From positions 2,790,001 through 2,854,000 of the forward strand of contig NZ_JBDFMH010000001.1 in assembly GCF_047238125.1 (NCBI RefSeq): a stretch of 64,000 nt of DNA. Direction: 5' to 3'. Position 1 is the first letter of the stretch, and each line of letters begins with the position of its first letter. The notes under the pieces were generated by a model. It saw nothing but the letters and a program-made list of their open reading frames with translations, had not been told where the DNA came from and did not search any database. Origin of the DNA: JBDFMH01 sp047238125. GTDB lineage: Bacteria; Pseudomonadota; Alphaproteobacteria; Sphingomonadales; Sphingomonadaceae. The translations under genes were made by a program, and so were the position numbers. Below, one piece after another: positions 9,099 to 19,223 of the stretch.

Positions 9099-9719
9099 TC
9101 AAGCCGGAAGCGCGCTGCCGACAGGGCCGACCGGTGCTTCCTCGCCGCGCGAATAGGTGCCGGTCAGCACGCCGGCTGCCAGCACCTTGCCGGCCATTGC
9201 CGCAACCAGACCGGATCGGCCCGGGCTTGCACCCGGATCGATCGGTTCGGACAGCGCGAACAGCTGAAAGACATAGCTGTGCGGGCCATGCCCGGTCGGC
9301 GGATCGGGCGGCAACCAGCCTTCGCGGAAATAGCTGTTGCGGCCGACATCGCGGCCATCGGGCGTGCCATCACCATCGGCTACGATCGCGCCTTCCGCCA
9401 GCATGCCGGCCTCGGGCTCGATCCCGCAGACGACGGCATGGACCAGCGGCTGCGCGAACGGCGCGTCGGGATCTTCCACGATCAGGGCTAGTGCGCGCGC
9501 CTCCCCCGGTACGTCGTTCCAGATCAGCGGCGGTGAAAGACCCGCGCCATCCGCGGTGAAACGCTCGGGCAGGCGCGCGCCATCGGCGAAGGCCGGGCTG
9601 CCGAGCCGCATCGCCGAAAACCCCGACCCAAGCGCGGGATCGGCGATCGCCAGCTTTTCCGGGCCGGCGCGCAGGCCGCGGATCGCGCGGCCCAGCCATT
9701 GTGGCACATGTTCGAGCAT
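9099..9719 (-). CDS. YbhB/YbcL-family PEBP-like protein
   Basis: The 206-residue protein belongs to the phosphatidylethanolamine-binding protein family (bacterial Raf kinase inhibitor-like). Visible blocks are LSPPLIWNDVPGEARALALIVEDPDAP, VHAVVCGI, and GHGPHSYVFQLFAL. It has no signal peptide. GGAGG lies a few bases before the ATG. Bacterial members are poorly characterised. It is probably cotranscribed with the DUF72 gene downstream. Confidence 0.88.
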   Translation of the reverse strand: MLEHVPQWLGRAIRGLRAGPEKLAIADPALGSGFSAMRLGSPAFADGARLPERFTADGAGLSPPLIWNDVPGEARALALIVEDPDAPFAQPLVHAVVCGIEPEAGMLAEGAIVADGDGTPDGRDVGRNSYFREGWLPPDPPTGHGPHSYVFQLFALSEPIDPGASPGRSGLVAAMAGKVLAAGVLTGTYSRGEEAPVGPVGSALPA

Positions 9720-9871
9720 CCAACCTCCATCGCGTCCGCATCACAGAATGCACGGATGCGCGATCCGGCTCCAGACCCGCTGAACCGCAGCTTTCAAACC
9801 TGCTCAGCGGGCGTTCAAGCCATCGCTGCCAATCGGCCGCCCGGGTGGGGACCCATCGGAGGATCAAGACC

Positions 9872-10618
9872 ATGAGCAACAAGTTCATCCTGCTGGCGGC
9901 CCTCGCCGCGACCACCGCCGCCGCGGCACCGGCCACCGCCCAGCGCTGGGATTTCCGGCCCGGCGGGCCCGGTTTCCGGCTCGAGGGCATCGGCGTGCCC
10001 GATCTCTATCCCGCTTTGCGCGCTTCGCCCCGCGGCCGCGCATACGTGATCCGCAACTTCGATCTGAACGAGGATGGCCGCATCAATCGCCGCGAGGCGG
10101 CCGCCGCCAACCGCGCCTATTTCGAGCTTGCCGGTGCGCGGCGCGATCGTTTCGATTGGGCCAGCGTCGATGCGGTGCCGGTCGCGCGGCCGCATTTGGA
10201 TGCGCGCGCCATGCGGGATTATGGTTTCCGCCAGACGCCGCGTGGCGCCACCATGTCGCTGTCCGAAGAGGTTTTGTTTGCCACCGACAGCGCGGTGCTG
10301 CGTGCCGGTGCGAGCGATCGGCTGCGTCCGCTGGCAGCCTATCTCGCCGATAGCCGCGGAGTGCGGATCGCGATCGACGGCCATACCGATTCGCGCGGCA
10401 GCGACGCCCATAATCTCGACTTGTCCGAACGTCGGGCGGAAGCGGTGCGCGACGCACTTGAGGATATGGGCGTGACGCGTGCGCGCTTCTCGCTGGCCGG
10501 ACATGGCGAGCGCGATCCGATCGCCAGCAACGCGACCGCCGCCGGCATGCGACAGAACCGGCGCGTCGAGGTGACGCTGCTCGGCCAGCGCGCGGATCGA
10601 TTCGCGCTTCGCGATTGA
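9872..10618 (+). CDS. OmpA-family protein with EF-hand
   Basis: A 248-residue exported protein with a signal peptide ending at ATAQ (about residue 24). A single EF-hand calcium loop, DLNEDGRINRREA, lies near residue 65. A C-terminal OmpA domain contains AIDGHTDSRGSDAHNLDLS. The ATG at 9872 has GGAGGA eight bases upstream; an open frame continues upstream but has no good start. The EF-hand suggests calcium affects the protein, which is an inference. Confidence 0.85.
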   Translation: MSNKFILLAALAATTAAAAPATAQRWDFRPGGPGFRLEGIGVPDLYPALRASPRGRAYVIRNFDLNEDGRINRREAAAANRAYFELAGARRDRFDWASVDAVPVARPHLDARAMRDYGFRQTPRGATMSLSEEVLFATDSAVLRAGASDRLRPLAAYLADSRGVRIAIDGHTDSRGSDAHNLDLSERRAEAVRDALEDMGVTRARFSLAGHGERDPIASNATAAGMRQNRRVEVTLLGQRADRFALRD

Positions 10619-10672
10619 TCCGGCACCTGCCCCGGCTTGCGCAGCGCGGCCGGGGCGGGTGATGATCCCGCG

Positions 10673-11101
10673 ATGAGCGATGCCGCCGCGATGATCGAGA
10701 TGCTGGGCCTCCAGCCGCACCCTGAAGGCGGCTGGTATCGCGAGACCTGGCGCGATGCGGCCGGCCCGGACGGGCGAGCTCGCGGCACCGCGATCCATTT
10801 CCTGCTGGAAGCCGGGCAGGCCTCGCATTGGCACCGCGTGGACGCATCCGAGCTATGGCTCTGGCATGCCGGCACTTCGATCCTGCTCGATCGGGCGGCA
10901 GGGGATGCCGGACCTGTCACGTCCGACCGGCTCGGCAGCGATCTGCTGGCAGGCGATGCGCCCCAACTGCTGGTGCCTGCGGGTCACTGGCAGGCGGCCC
11001 GCGCGGATCGCGGCTGGGCGCTGATGTCGTGCATCGTCGTGCCCGGTTTCGATTTTGCGGGCTTCACGCTCGCAGCGCCGGGATGGGCACCGGGCGGCTG
11101 A
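10673..11101 (+). CDS. Cupin DUF985-family protein
   Basis: A 142-residue cupin of the DUF985 type. Characteristic pieces are LGLQPHPEGGWYRETWRD at the start, HWHRVDASELWLWHAG for the cupin metal or ligand motif, and PAGHWQAAR near the second motif. The biochemical role of the family is not settled. It begins about 54 bases after the OmpA/EF-hand gene and may be cotranscribed. Confidence 0.87.
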   Translation: MSDAAAMIEMLGLQPHPEGGWYRETWRDAAGPDGRARGTAIHFLLEAGQASHWHRVDASELWLWHAGTSILLDRAAGDAGPVTSDRLGSDLLAGDAPQLLVPAGHWQAARADRGWALMSCIVVPGFDFAGFTLAAPGWAPGG

Positions 11102-11140
11102 TTCGGGCGGCGGCCCACGCGGAGCGGCTTGCCGGAAAGC

Positions 11141-11173
11141 GAAAAGGCCCGCTGCGTCTCCGCAACGGGCCAT
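11141..11173 (-). terminator. Intrinsic terminator of the PEP-CTERM gene
   Basis: Read on the minus strand, an 11-base stem GGCCCGTTGCG / CGCAGCGGGCC with a GAGA loop (one mismatch) is followed by TTTTC. It lies about 40 bases past the stop of the PEP-CTERM gene. Confidence 0.75.
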
Positions 11174-11211
11174 TCGATCCTCTCCGACGCTGTCGCCGGA
11201 AGCTATTGCGG

Positions 11212-11847
11212 TCAGACGGCGACGTAGCCGATCTTCGTCACGCGACGGCGCATTGCACCGCCGACCAGGCCGAAGCCGCCGATCATCAGCGCCCAGGCGG
11301 CAGGCTCCGGCACCGCAGTCACGGTGACATTATCCAGCGCGGGGCCGAATGCCGTGGCGGTGTCGGACGAGAAGGTCAGCGTGCTCGATGCGCTCTGCGC
11401 GACGAACGAGTAGGAGAAGGTCTGCCAACCCATGTTCGCCAGCGTGTTGGCGCCGGTGACGGTGAAGGTGTCGGTCTGCGTCGAACCGCCGGTGGCCATC
11501 GTCAGCAACGTCTTGGTGGCCGGATCGCCGGCCGGGTTGCCGGCCAGGTCGAACGTCACGTTGTAGGTCAGGCCGGCAATTGTGTCGAAGGTCTGCGAGA
11601 TGCTGCCGATGCCATTGCCGGACAGATCGAAGCTGTTCGTGCCATCCGAAGCGACCCAATAGCTGCCAATGTAATCCACGGTTCCAGCGCCGACCGTCCA
11701 GCCGGTAACCGAAGTGTCACCGGCGGAGAGCGTGATGAAGCTGCCGGCGTCGGGGCCGTCCTCGAAGCTGCCGTTCTGGAAGGCGGCGGCGTTCGCCACG
11801 CCGGGAAGCAGCGCCATCGTGGCAATGGAGAGAAGCAGCTTGCGCAT
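11212..11847 (-). CDS. PEPxxWA-CTERM sorted exoprotein
   Basis: A 211-residue secreted protein. The signal peptide runs to VANA (about residue 20). The body is small-residue-rich, with FQNGSFEDGPDAGSF at the start, resembling DUF642 or 'choice-of-anchor' domains. The C-terminus is a sorting signal: AVPEPAAWALMIGGFGLVGG followed by basic residues MRRR. An exosortase cleaves and sorts such proteins. The start is at 11847; the longer open frame upstream lacks a signal peptide. Confidence 0.85.
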   Translation of the reverse strand: MRKLLLSIATMALLPGVANAAAFQNGSFEDGPDAGSFITLSAGDTSVTGWTVGAGTVDYIGSYWVASDGTNSFDLSGNGIGSISQTFDTIAGLTYNVTFDLAGNPAGDPATKTLLTMATGGSTQTDTFTVTGANTLANMGWQTFSYSFVAQSASSTLTFSSDTATAFGPALDNVTVTAVPEPAAWALMIGGFGLVGGAMRRRVTKIGYVAV

Positions 11848-12028
11848 AGTTGGCCCCTGTAAAATTCGAGTCTGGTCTATTCCCGTAATGACGCACAACG
11901 GCGTTTCGGTAAATCGTTTCTTCACGCGTTTGGACATGCGGCCGTTGCAAATCGGGACTCCGGGCCAGGCGGCCCAGCGGGCGCACGTATCGCTTTCCCT
12001 GCGGCCCCCTGCTTCCTATATGCTCGGC

Positions 12029-14494
12029 ATGGCAAGCACTCCCCAGAACAGCAGCGATTACGGCGCAGATTCCATCAAGGTCCTCAAGGGGCTCGATGCC
12101 GTGCGCAAGCGGCCCGGCATGTATATCGGCGATACCGACGATGGATCCGGCCTCCACCACATGGTGTTCGAGGTCAGCGACAATGCGATCGACGAAGCGC
12201 TGGCCGGCCATTGCGATCGCATCACGATCACGCTGAACGCCGACGGATCGGTTTCGGTCGAGGATAATGGCCGCGGCATCCCGACCGGCATCCATGCCGA
12301 GGAAGGCGTGTCGGCCGCAGAAGTCATCATGACGCAGCTGCATGCCGGCGGAAAGTTCGACAACACGTCGGACACCAACGCCTACAAGGTCTCGGGCGGT
12401 CTTCACGGCGTCGGCGTGTCGGTCGTCAATGCGTTATCCGATATACTGGATCTGACGATCTGGCGCGACGATCAGGAACATTACATGCAGTTCCGCCGCG
12501 GCGATGCGGTGGCGCCACTTAAAGTGGTCGGGCCGGCGAACGGCAAAAAGGGCACGAAGGTCAGCTTCACGCCGAGCGCGGACACGTTCAAGATCACCGA
12601 GTTTGATTTCGACAAGCTGGAGCATCGCTATCGCGAGCTAGCCTTCCTCAATTCGGGGGTGCGGCTGTTCCTGGTCGATGCACGGCATGAGGAGCGGCGC
12701 GAGGTCGAACTGTTCTATGAAGGCGGGATCGCCGCGTTCGTGAAATATCTCGATCGTAACAAGCAGCCGCTGTTTCCGGAGCCGATCGCGATCTCCGGCC
12801 AGCGGGACGATATCGGCATCGATGTCGCGCTGGAGTGGAACGACTCCTACCACGAGAATGTGCTGTGCTTCACCAACAACATCCCGCAGCGGGATGGCGG
12901 CACCCATCTGGCGGCATTCCGGTCCGCGCTGACGCGGACGCTGAACAACTATGCGGACAAGTCGGGCCTGCTGAAGAAGGAAAAGGTGGCGCTGACTGGT
13001 GACGACATGCGCGAAGGGCTGACCGCGATCGTCTCCGTCAAGCTGCCCGATCCCAAGTTCGGATCGCAGACCAAGGACAAGCTCGTCTCGTCCGAAGTGC
13101 GCCAGCCGCTCGAAAGCCTGCTCGCCGACAAAATGGCCGATTGGCTGGAGGAGAATCCGCAGAACGCGCGCCAGATCATCCAAAAGGTGATCGACGCCGC
13201 CGCTGCGCGCGAGGCCGCCAAGAAGGCCCGCGAGGCCAGCCGCAAATCGGTGATGGGGATCGCCAGCCTGCCCGGCAAGCTGGCCGACTGCCAGGAAAAG
13301 GACCCTGCCAAGTCCGAGCTGTTCCTGGTCGAAGGAGACAGTGCGGGCGGATCCGCCAAGCAGGGCCGCGACCGCCACTATCAGGCGATCCTGCCGCTGA
13401 AGGGCAAGATCCTCAACGTGGAGCGGGCGCGGTTCGACCGGATGCTGTCGTCGAAGGAGGTCGGCACGCTGATCCAGGCGATGGGCACCGGCATCCGCGA
13501 CGATTTCAACCTGGCCAAGCTGCGCTACCACAAGATCGTGATCATGACGGACGCCGATGTCGACGGCGCGCATATCCGTACGCTGCTGCTGACCTTCTTC
13601 TACCGGCAGATGCCGGAGATCATCCGTGGCGGCCACCTCTTCATCGCCCAGCCGCCGCTCTACAAGGTCGCGAAGGGGCGGTCCGAAGTCTATCTGAAGA
13701 ATGATGCCGCACTGGACGATTATCTGGTCGAGGCCGGCAGCCAGGCGCTGGCGATCGAGGCGGGTGGCGCGCGCCTGCCGACGACGGGCTTTGCTCAGCT
13801 CTTGGATCATGCGCGGCGGATGCGGACGCTGATGGCCTATGCACCCAAGCGCTACGATCCGGCGCTGATCGAGGCGCTGGCCCTGAACGGGGCGCTCGAT
13901 CCCAATGGCGATGATCGTGCCGCTGCCGCCAGCCGGACCGCCGTCTGGCTGGAACGGATCGATTCGGAAGCACGCTGGAGCGGGGCGCCATCGGCCGATG
14001 GTGGCTATCATCTCCAGCGGCTGTGGCGCGGGGTGACCGATCACCATGTGATCGAGCCGGGCTTCCTGGCATCGGCGGAGGCGCGCAAGCTGCACGGCCT
14101 GGCTGGCGAGCAGGCCGAGATCTACGGCACCGCGCTGCGGCTGATGCCTTCCGCCACCGCCGCGCCCGAAACCGCTGGCGACGGGGAGGACGATGCGCCC
14201 GCGCCCGATCTGCGCGGCAAGGCAGTGGCGCGGCCGTCGGAACTGCTCGATGCGGTACTGGCCGCAGGGCGCAAGGGACTTTCGATCAGCCGTTACAAGG
14301 GTCTGGGCGAAATGAATTCCGAACAATTGTGGGAAACGACGCTGGATCCGACGCATCGGTCACTCTTGCGCGTCGAAGTCGAACAGGCCGATATCGCCGA
14401 TGAAGTTTTCACGCGGCTGATGGGCGACGTCGTCGAACCAAGGCGTGAATTCATCCAGGAAAACGCGCTTTCGGTCGTCAATCTCGACGTTTGA
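12029..14494 (+). CDS. gyrB: DNA gyrase subunit B
   Basis: This 821-residue ATPase subunit of gyrase supercoils DNA together with GyrA. It shows the GHKL ATPase start (VLKGLDAVRKRPGMYIGDT), EDNGRGIPTG, GGLHGVGVSVVNALS, the TOPRIM motifs LFLVEGDSAGGSAKQGRDR and IMTDADVDGAHIR, and the C-terminal SRYKGLGEMNSEQLWETT. Between TOPRIM and the C-terminus is the insert of about 160 residues usual in Gram-negative GyrB. The start is taken at ATG 12029; ATG 12020 is equally possible. Confidence 0.97.
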   Translation: MASTPQNSSDYGADSIKVLKGLDAVRKRPGMYIGDTDDGSGLHHMVFEVSDNAIDEALAGHCDRITITLNADGSVSVEDNGRGIPTGIHAEEGVSAAEVIMTQLHAGGKFDNTSDTNAYKVSGGLHGVGVSVVNALSDILDLTIWRDDQEHYMQFRRGDAVAPLKVVGPANGKKGTKVSFTPSADTFKITEFDFDKLEHRYRELAFLNSGVRLFLVDARHEERREVELFYEGGIAAFVKYLDRNKQPLFPEPIAISGQRDDIGIDVALEWNDSYHENVLCFTNNIPQRDGGTHLAAFRSALTRTLNNYADKSGLLKKEKVALTGDDMREGLTAIVSVKLPDPKFGSQTKDKLVSSEVRQPLESLLADKMADWLEENPQNARQIIQKVIDAAAAREAAKKAREASRKSVMGIASLPGKLADCQEKDPAKSELFLVEGDSAGGSAKQGRDRHYQAILPLKGKILNVERARFDRMLSSKEVGTLIQAMGTGIRDDFNLAKLRYHKIVIMTDADVDGAHIRTLLLTFFYRQMPEIIRGGHLFIAQPPLYKVAKGRSEVYLKNDAALDDYLVEAGSQALAIEAGGARLPTTGFAQLLDHARRMRTLMAYAPKRYDPALIEALALNGALDPNGDDRAAAASRTAVWLERIDSEARWSGAPSADGGYHLQRLWRGVTDHHVIEPGFLASAEARKLHGLAGEQAEIYGTALRLMPSATAAPETAGDGEDDAPAPDLRGKAVARPSELLDAVLAAGRKGLSISRYKGLGEMNSEQLWETTLDPTHRSLLRVEVEQADIADEVFTRLMGDVVEPRREFIQENALSVVNLDV

Positions 14495-14519
14495 CGACGG
14501 CCGGATTGATCCAAGTCAG

Positions 14520-14555
14520 GGCCGGCCCGACAATTTCGCGCCGGCCTTTTCTTTT
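14520..14555 (+). terminator. Intrinsic terminator after gyrB
   Basis: GGCCGG and CCGGCC pair around a 15-base loop, followed by a T-rich run (TTTTCTTTT). It begins about 25 bases after the gyrB stop. Confidence 0.65.
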
Positions 14556-14604
14556 GGCTGAAGTTGAGCGATAGACCAGCCACTCTAGAAAAGGGGCCGC
14601 ATCC

Positions 14605-15150
14605 ATGCCGGATACCGATGAACTGCTCGTAACGCTGACCGCCGATATCGTTTCCGCCTTCGTATCCAATAATCGGGTGGGGGCGAGCGAGGTCGCGGGC
14701 GTGATCGAGTCGACGCACCGGGCGCTGTCGCAGCTCGGCACGCCCGAAGCGGAACCGGCCCCGCAGCAGAAGCCCGCGGTTTCAGCCCGCGCGAGCATCA
14801 AGCCGGATTATCTCGTGTCGCTGGAAAGCGGCAAGAAGATGAAGATGCTCAAGCGTTACCTGATGACCAACTATCAGATGACGCCCGAACAATATCGCGC
14901 CAAGTGGGGTCTGCCTTCGGATTACCCGATGGTCGCGCCCAATTACAGCGAGGCGCGCAAGACGCTGGCGCGCAAGATCGGCCTTGGCCGCAAGCCTGCC
15001 GCTGCGGCCCCTGCCGAAAAGCCTGCCGGCGGCGCCAAGCGCGGACCGAAGCCGAAGGCCGCCGCACCAAAGCCGGAAGCGGCCAAGCCCGAGCCCAAGG
15101 CACCGGCGAAGCGCGGCCGCAAGCCCGCCACCCCCGCCACCGAGGGCTGA
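14605..15150 (+). CDS. MucR-family transcriptional regulator, zinc ligands lost
   Basis: This 181-residue protein resembles MucR/Ros regulators. The DNA-binding core is DYLVSLESGKKMKMLKRYL, then MTPEQYRAKWGLPSDYPMV. In classical members this core is a C2H2-like zinc finger, but here the expected Cys is Ser (VSLE) and the two His positions are Tyr and Asn (KRYLMTNY). The C-terminal 50 residues are rich in Lys, Pro and Ala (histone-like tail). MucR proteins regulate exopolysaccharide, motility and cell-cycle genes; the target here is unknown. Confidence 0.88.
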   Translation: MPDTDELLVTLTADIVSAFVSNNRVGASEVAGVIESTHRALSQLGTPEAEPAPQQKPAVSARASIKPDYLVSLESGKKMKMLKRYLMTNYQMTPEQYRAKWGLPSDYPMVAPNYSEARKTLARKIGLGRKPAAAAPAEKPAGGAKRGPKPKAAAPKPEAAKPEPKAPAKRGRKPATPATEG

Positions 15151-15176
15151 TGCTCAGCCGCTGTTAAGGCGCAGGC

Positions 15177-15518
15177 ATGAAAGCGGGAGCGATGAAACGC
15201 GCCCGCTTCCTCCTCGCCCTGCCTGCCGCCGCCCTGCTGGCATCCGGCTGCGCCACGCTTTCGCCCGAGGCGAAGGTCCGTGATCGGCTGATCGAGGCCG
15301 GCATCGGCCGCCGCACCGCAGGTTGCATGGCCGAACGCATGGTCGATCGGCTGTCGATCGGGCAGCTCCGTGCGCTCGGCCGCGTCGCCAAATTGCCGGG
15401 CCGCGATGTCGGGCGGCTTTCGGTGCGCGAACTGATCGACCGGCTCGACGCGCTTGGCGATCCGGAGATCGTGACTGTCGTCACGCGTGCAGGGTTGGGC
15501 TGCGCAATTGCCGGATAG
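15177..15518 (+). CDS. Small lipoprotein, unknown function
   Basis: This 113-residue protein has a clear lipoprotein signal with lipobox LLASGC (cysteine near residue 25). The mature part has RDRLIEAGIGRRTAGCMAERMVDRLSI, which suggests a short helical repeat. An alternative start is ATG 15192. It lies 26 bases after the MucR gene. No characterised family was recognised. Confidence 0.7.
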   Translation: MKAGAMKRARFLLALPAAALLASGCATLSPEAKVRDRLIEAGIGRRTAGCMAERMVDRLSIGQLRALGRVAKLPGRDVGRLSVRELIDRLDALGDPEIVTVVTRAGLGCAIAG

Positions 15519-15638
15519 GGCTAGTCCCCCGGCGAGCCGCCAAGACGGGCTTTGCACTGGCGAAGGCGTCAGGGTTGGCAACGCCGCCGCTTTCATGCTT
15601 TAGGCCCGTCCGACTCTTCATCCTGGCAGGGCGGACGC

Positions 15639-16838
<1,200 letters not shown>

Positions 16839-16945
16839 GGTTCTGCATCGGGCCGGCTGCGGCCGGCATCGCGCTCCGCCCGGGCCGGGCCCGCGGAGCC
16901 GATCCCGGCGAGCCGGAGTGATGCCGTGAGGAGAGGGAAGCGACC

Positions 16946-17695
16946 ATGAAGATCCTCGTCCCCGTCAAGCGGGTGATCGATTACAACGTAAAGCCGCGCG
17001 TGAAGGCGGATGGCAGCGGCGTCGACCTGGCCAACGTCAAGATGTCGATGAATCCGTTCGACGAAATCGCTGTCGAGGAAGCGATCCGCCTGAAGGAAAA
17101 GGGCGTCGCCACCGAGATCGTCGCCGTGTCGATCGGTGTGCAGAAGGCGCAGGAAACGCTGCGCACCGCGCTGGCAATGGGCGCGGACCGCGCGATCCTG
17201 GTGCAGACCGACGACGAGGTCGAGCCGCTGGCGGTGGCGAAGATCCTGAAGGCCGTGGTCGACGAAGAGCAGCCGGGCCTCGTGATCCTGGGCAAGCAGG
17301 CGATCGACGACGACAGCAACCAGACCGGCCAGATGCTGGCCGCGCTGACCGGGCGGCCGCAGGGCACCTTCGCGTCCAAGGTCGAAGTCGCCGGTGACAG
17401 CGTGACGGTGACGCGCGAAGTCGATGGCGGGCTCGAGACCGTCACCCTGAAGACGCCCGCGATCGTGACGACCGACCTGCGGCTGAACGAGCCGCGCTAT
17501 GCGTCGCTGCCGAACATCATGAAGGCCAAGTCCAAGCCGCTCGCGAACAAGACGCCGGCGGATTACGGCGTGGAGACCGCGCCGCGGCTGAAGACGTTGA
17601 AGGTCGTCGAGCCGGCCAAGCGCTCGGCCGGCATCAAGGTGCCCGATGTCGACACGCTCGTCGCCAAGCTCAAGGAAATGGGAGTCGCCAAGTGA
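16946..17695 (+). CDS. etfB: Electron transfer flavoprotein subunit beta
   Basis: A 249-residue protein that, with EtfA, carries electrons from acyl-CoA dehydrogenases to the quinone pool. The N-terminus MKILVPVKRVIDYNVKPRV and the EtfB signature VILGKQAIDDDSNQTGQML are clear. Length is normal. The last bases overlap the etfA GTG start. Confidence 0.97.
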   Translation: MKILVPVKRVIDYNVKPRVKADGSGVDLANVKMSMNPFDEIAVEEAIRLKEKGVATEIVAVSIGVQKAQETLRTALAMGADRAILVQTDDEVEPLAVAKILKAVVDEEQPGLVILGKQAIDDDSNQTGQMLAALTGRPQGTFASKVEVAGDSVTVTREVDGGLETVTLKTPAIVTTDLRLNEPRYASLPNIMKAKSKPLANKTPADYGVETAPRLKTLKVVEPAKRSAGIKVPDVDTLVAKLKEMGVAK

Positions 17696-18621
17696 AGACG
17701 CTCGTCCTCGTCGAACATGAAGGCGGCCAGGTAAAGGACGCCACGCTTTCCGCTGTTACTGCCGCGTCGCAGCTGGGCGAGGTTCATCTTCTCGTCGCCG
17801 GTGAAGGCGTGTCGGCGGCGGCCGAGGCAGCCGCGAAGATCGCAGGCGTCGGCAAGGTGCATGTCGCCGACAATGCGGCGCTGGCCCACAATCTGGCCGA
17901 GAATCTCGCGCCGCTGGTCGTCGAGCTGATGGGCCATCACGACGCGTTCGTGGCGCCGGCCACCACAACCGGCAAGAATGTCGCGCCGCGCGTGGCCGCG
18001 CTGCTGGACGTGATGCAGATTTCCGACATCCTGTCGGTCGAGAGCGAGGATACGTTCACGCGTCCGATCTATGCGGGCAATGCAATCGCTACCGTGCAAT
18101 CGTCGGACGCGAAGAAGGTGCTCACGGTACGCGGTACCGCGTTTGCGAAGGCTGCGCGCGAAGGCGGATCGGGCACGGTCGAGGCCGTGTCCGGTGGGGC
18201 CGATGCCGGCCTGTCCAGCTTCGTCGGTGCGGAAATCGCCCAGTCCGAGCGGCCCGAGCTGACCTCGGCGAAGATCATCGTTTCGGGCGGCCGTGCGCTG
18301 GGATCGAGCGAGAAGTTCCACGAACTGATCGATCCGCTGGCGGACAAGCTGGGCGCGGGCGTCGGCGCTTCGCGGGCCGCAGTCGATGCGGGCTATGCAC
18401 CCAACGACTATCAGGTCGGCCAGACCGGCAAGATCGTGGCCCCGGAAGTCTATGTCGCGGTCGGCATCTCGGGCGCGATCCAGCATTTGGCCGGCATGAA
18501 GGACAGCAAGACCATCATCGCCATCAACAAGGACGAGGACGCGCCGATCTTCCAGGTTGCCGACCTCGGCCTGGTGGGCGACCTGTTTAAGCTGGTGCCG
18601 GAACTGACCGAGAAGCTGTGA
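17692..18621 (+). CDS. etfA: Electron transfer flavoprotein subunit alpha
   Basis: A 309-residue partner of EtfB that binds FAD. It begins with a GTG overlapping the etfB stop (GTGA). The C-terminal FAD-binding domain shows VGQTGKIVAPEVYVAVGISG, then HLAGMKDSKTIIAINKD and ADLGLVGDLFKLVPEL. Length is normal. Confidence 0.97.
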   Translation: MKTLVLVEHEGGQVKDATLSAVTAASQLGEVHLLVAGEGVSAAAEAAAKIAGVGKVHVADNAALAHNLAENLAPLVVELMGHHDAFVAPATTTGKNVAPRVAALLDVMQISDILSVESEDTFTRPIYAGNAIATVQSSDAKKVLTVRGTAFAKAAREGGSGTVEAVSGGADAGLSSFVGAEIAQSERPELTSAKIIVSGGRALGSSEKFHELIDPLADKLGAGVGASRAAVDAGYAPNDYQVGQTGKIVAPEVYVAVGISGAIQHLAGMKDSKTIIAINKDEDAPIFQVADLGLVGDLFKLVPELTEKL

Positions 18622-19223
18622 TGCGCCATGCCGTCGGTTGGGTGCTAATCGCCGCCGCTGCCGCCGCCAATGCGGCACCGGTGGAATTCAGCAACCCGAC
18701 CGCCGGGGTGCGGGTGACAATGCCCGATGGCTGGGTCGCGGTCACGGCCGAACAGAATCGCGAGACCCTGTCGCGCGCCGAGATCAGGGACATGGATTTC
18801 GCCGCAGCTGTGGCGCGCTACGCGACAGTGCCGATGTTCGCATTCGCGCGCTATCCCGAGCCGTTCGACGATCTGAATCCCAGCTTCAAGATCAATCTCC
18901 GGCCGGCGGGAGCCTTTGTGGGTAGGAGTGGCGTTCAGATCATCGAGGCGATGGTGCCTGGGCTCGAGAAGGCGTTCGGGGCCATGCCTGTCATCCCGCC
19001 ACACGCAACGACGGTTTCCGGGCTTCCGGCCGGCCATGTGCGCATCGACTATGAGCTTGTCGCGGATGGCCGCAATTTTCCGGTCAGCTCCGATCTCTGG
19101 GTGGTGCCGCACGGATCGCACTTCTTCATCATCGGGACCGGCATCCGCCAGGATGAGCGCACCGGAAGCCGGGCGGATGTCGAAAGAATCGTGGCATCCC
19201 TTCGCATCGATCCGCCGCGGTGA
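18621..19223 (+). CDS. Exported protein, unknown function
   Basis: A 200-residue protein starting at ATG 18621, sharing one base with the etfA stop. It has a signal peptide (hydrophobic VLIAAAAAANAAP). The mature part has PTAGVRVTMPDGWVAVT and ends RADVERIVASLRI, a pattern seen in small secreted proteins that bind or monitor envelope components. No specific family was assigned. It is translationally coupled to etfA upstream and to the SDR gene downstream. Confidence 0.7.
   Translation: MRHAVGWVLIAAAAAANAAPVEFSNPTAGVRVTMPDGWVAVTAEQNRETLSRAEIRDMDFAAAVARYATVPMFAFARYPEPFDDLNPSFKINLRPAGAFVGRSGVQIIEAMVPGLEKAFGAMPVIPPHATTVSGLPAGHVRIDYELVADGRNFPVSSDLWVVPHGSHFFIIGTGIRQDERTGSRADVERIVASLRIDPPR

Noticed and set aside
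12638..14356. Long minus-strand ORF opposite gyrB (572 codons)
   Set aside because: It is a shadow of gyrB: high GC leaves the opposite strand open. The composition is implausible and no motif is seen.
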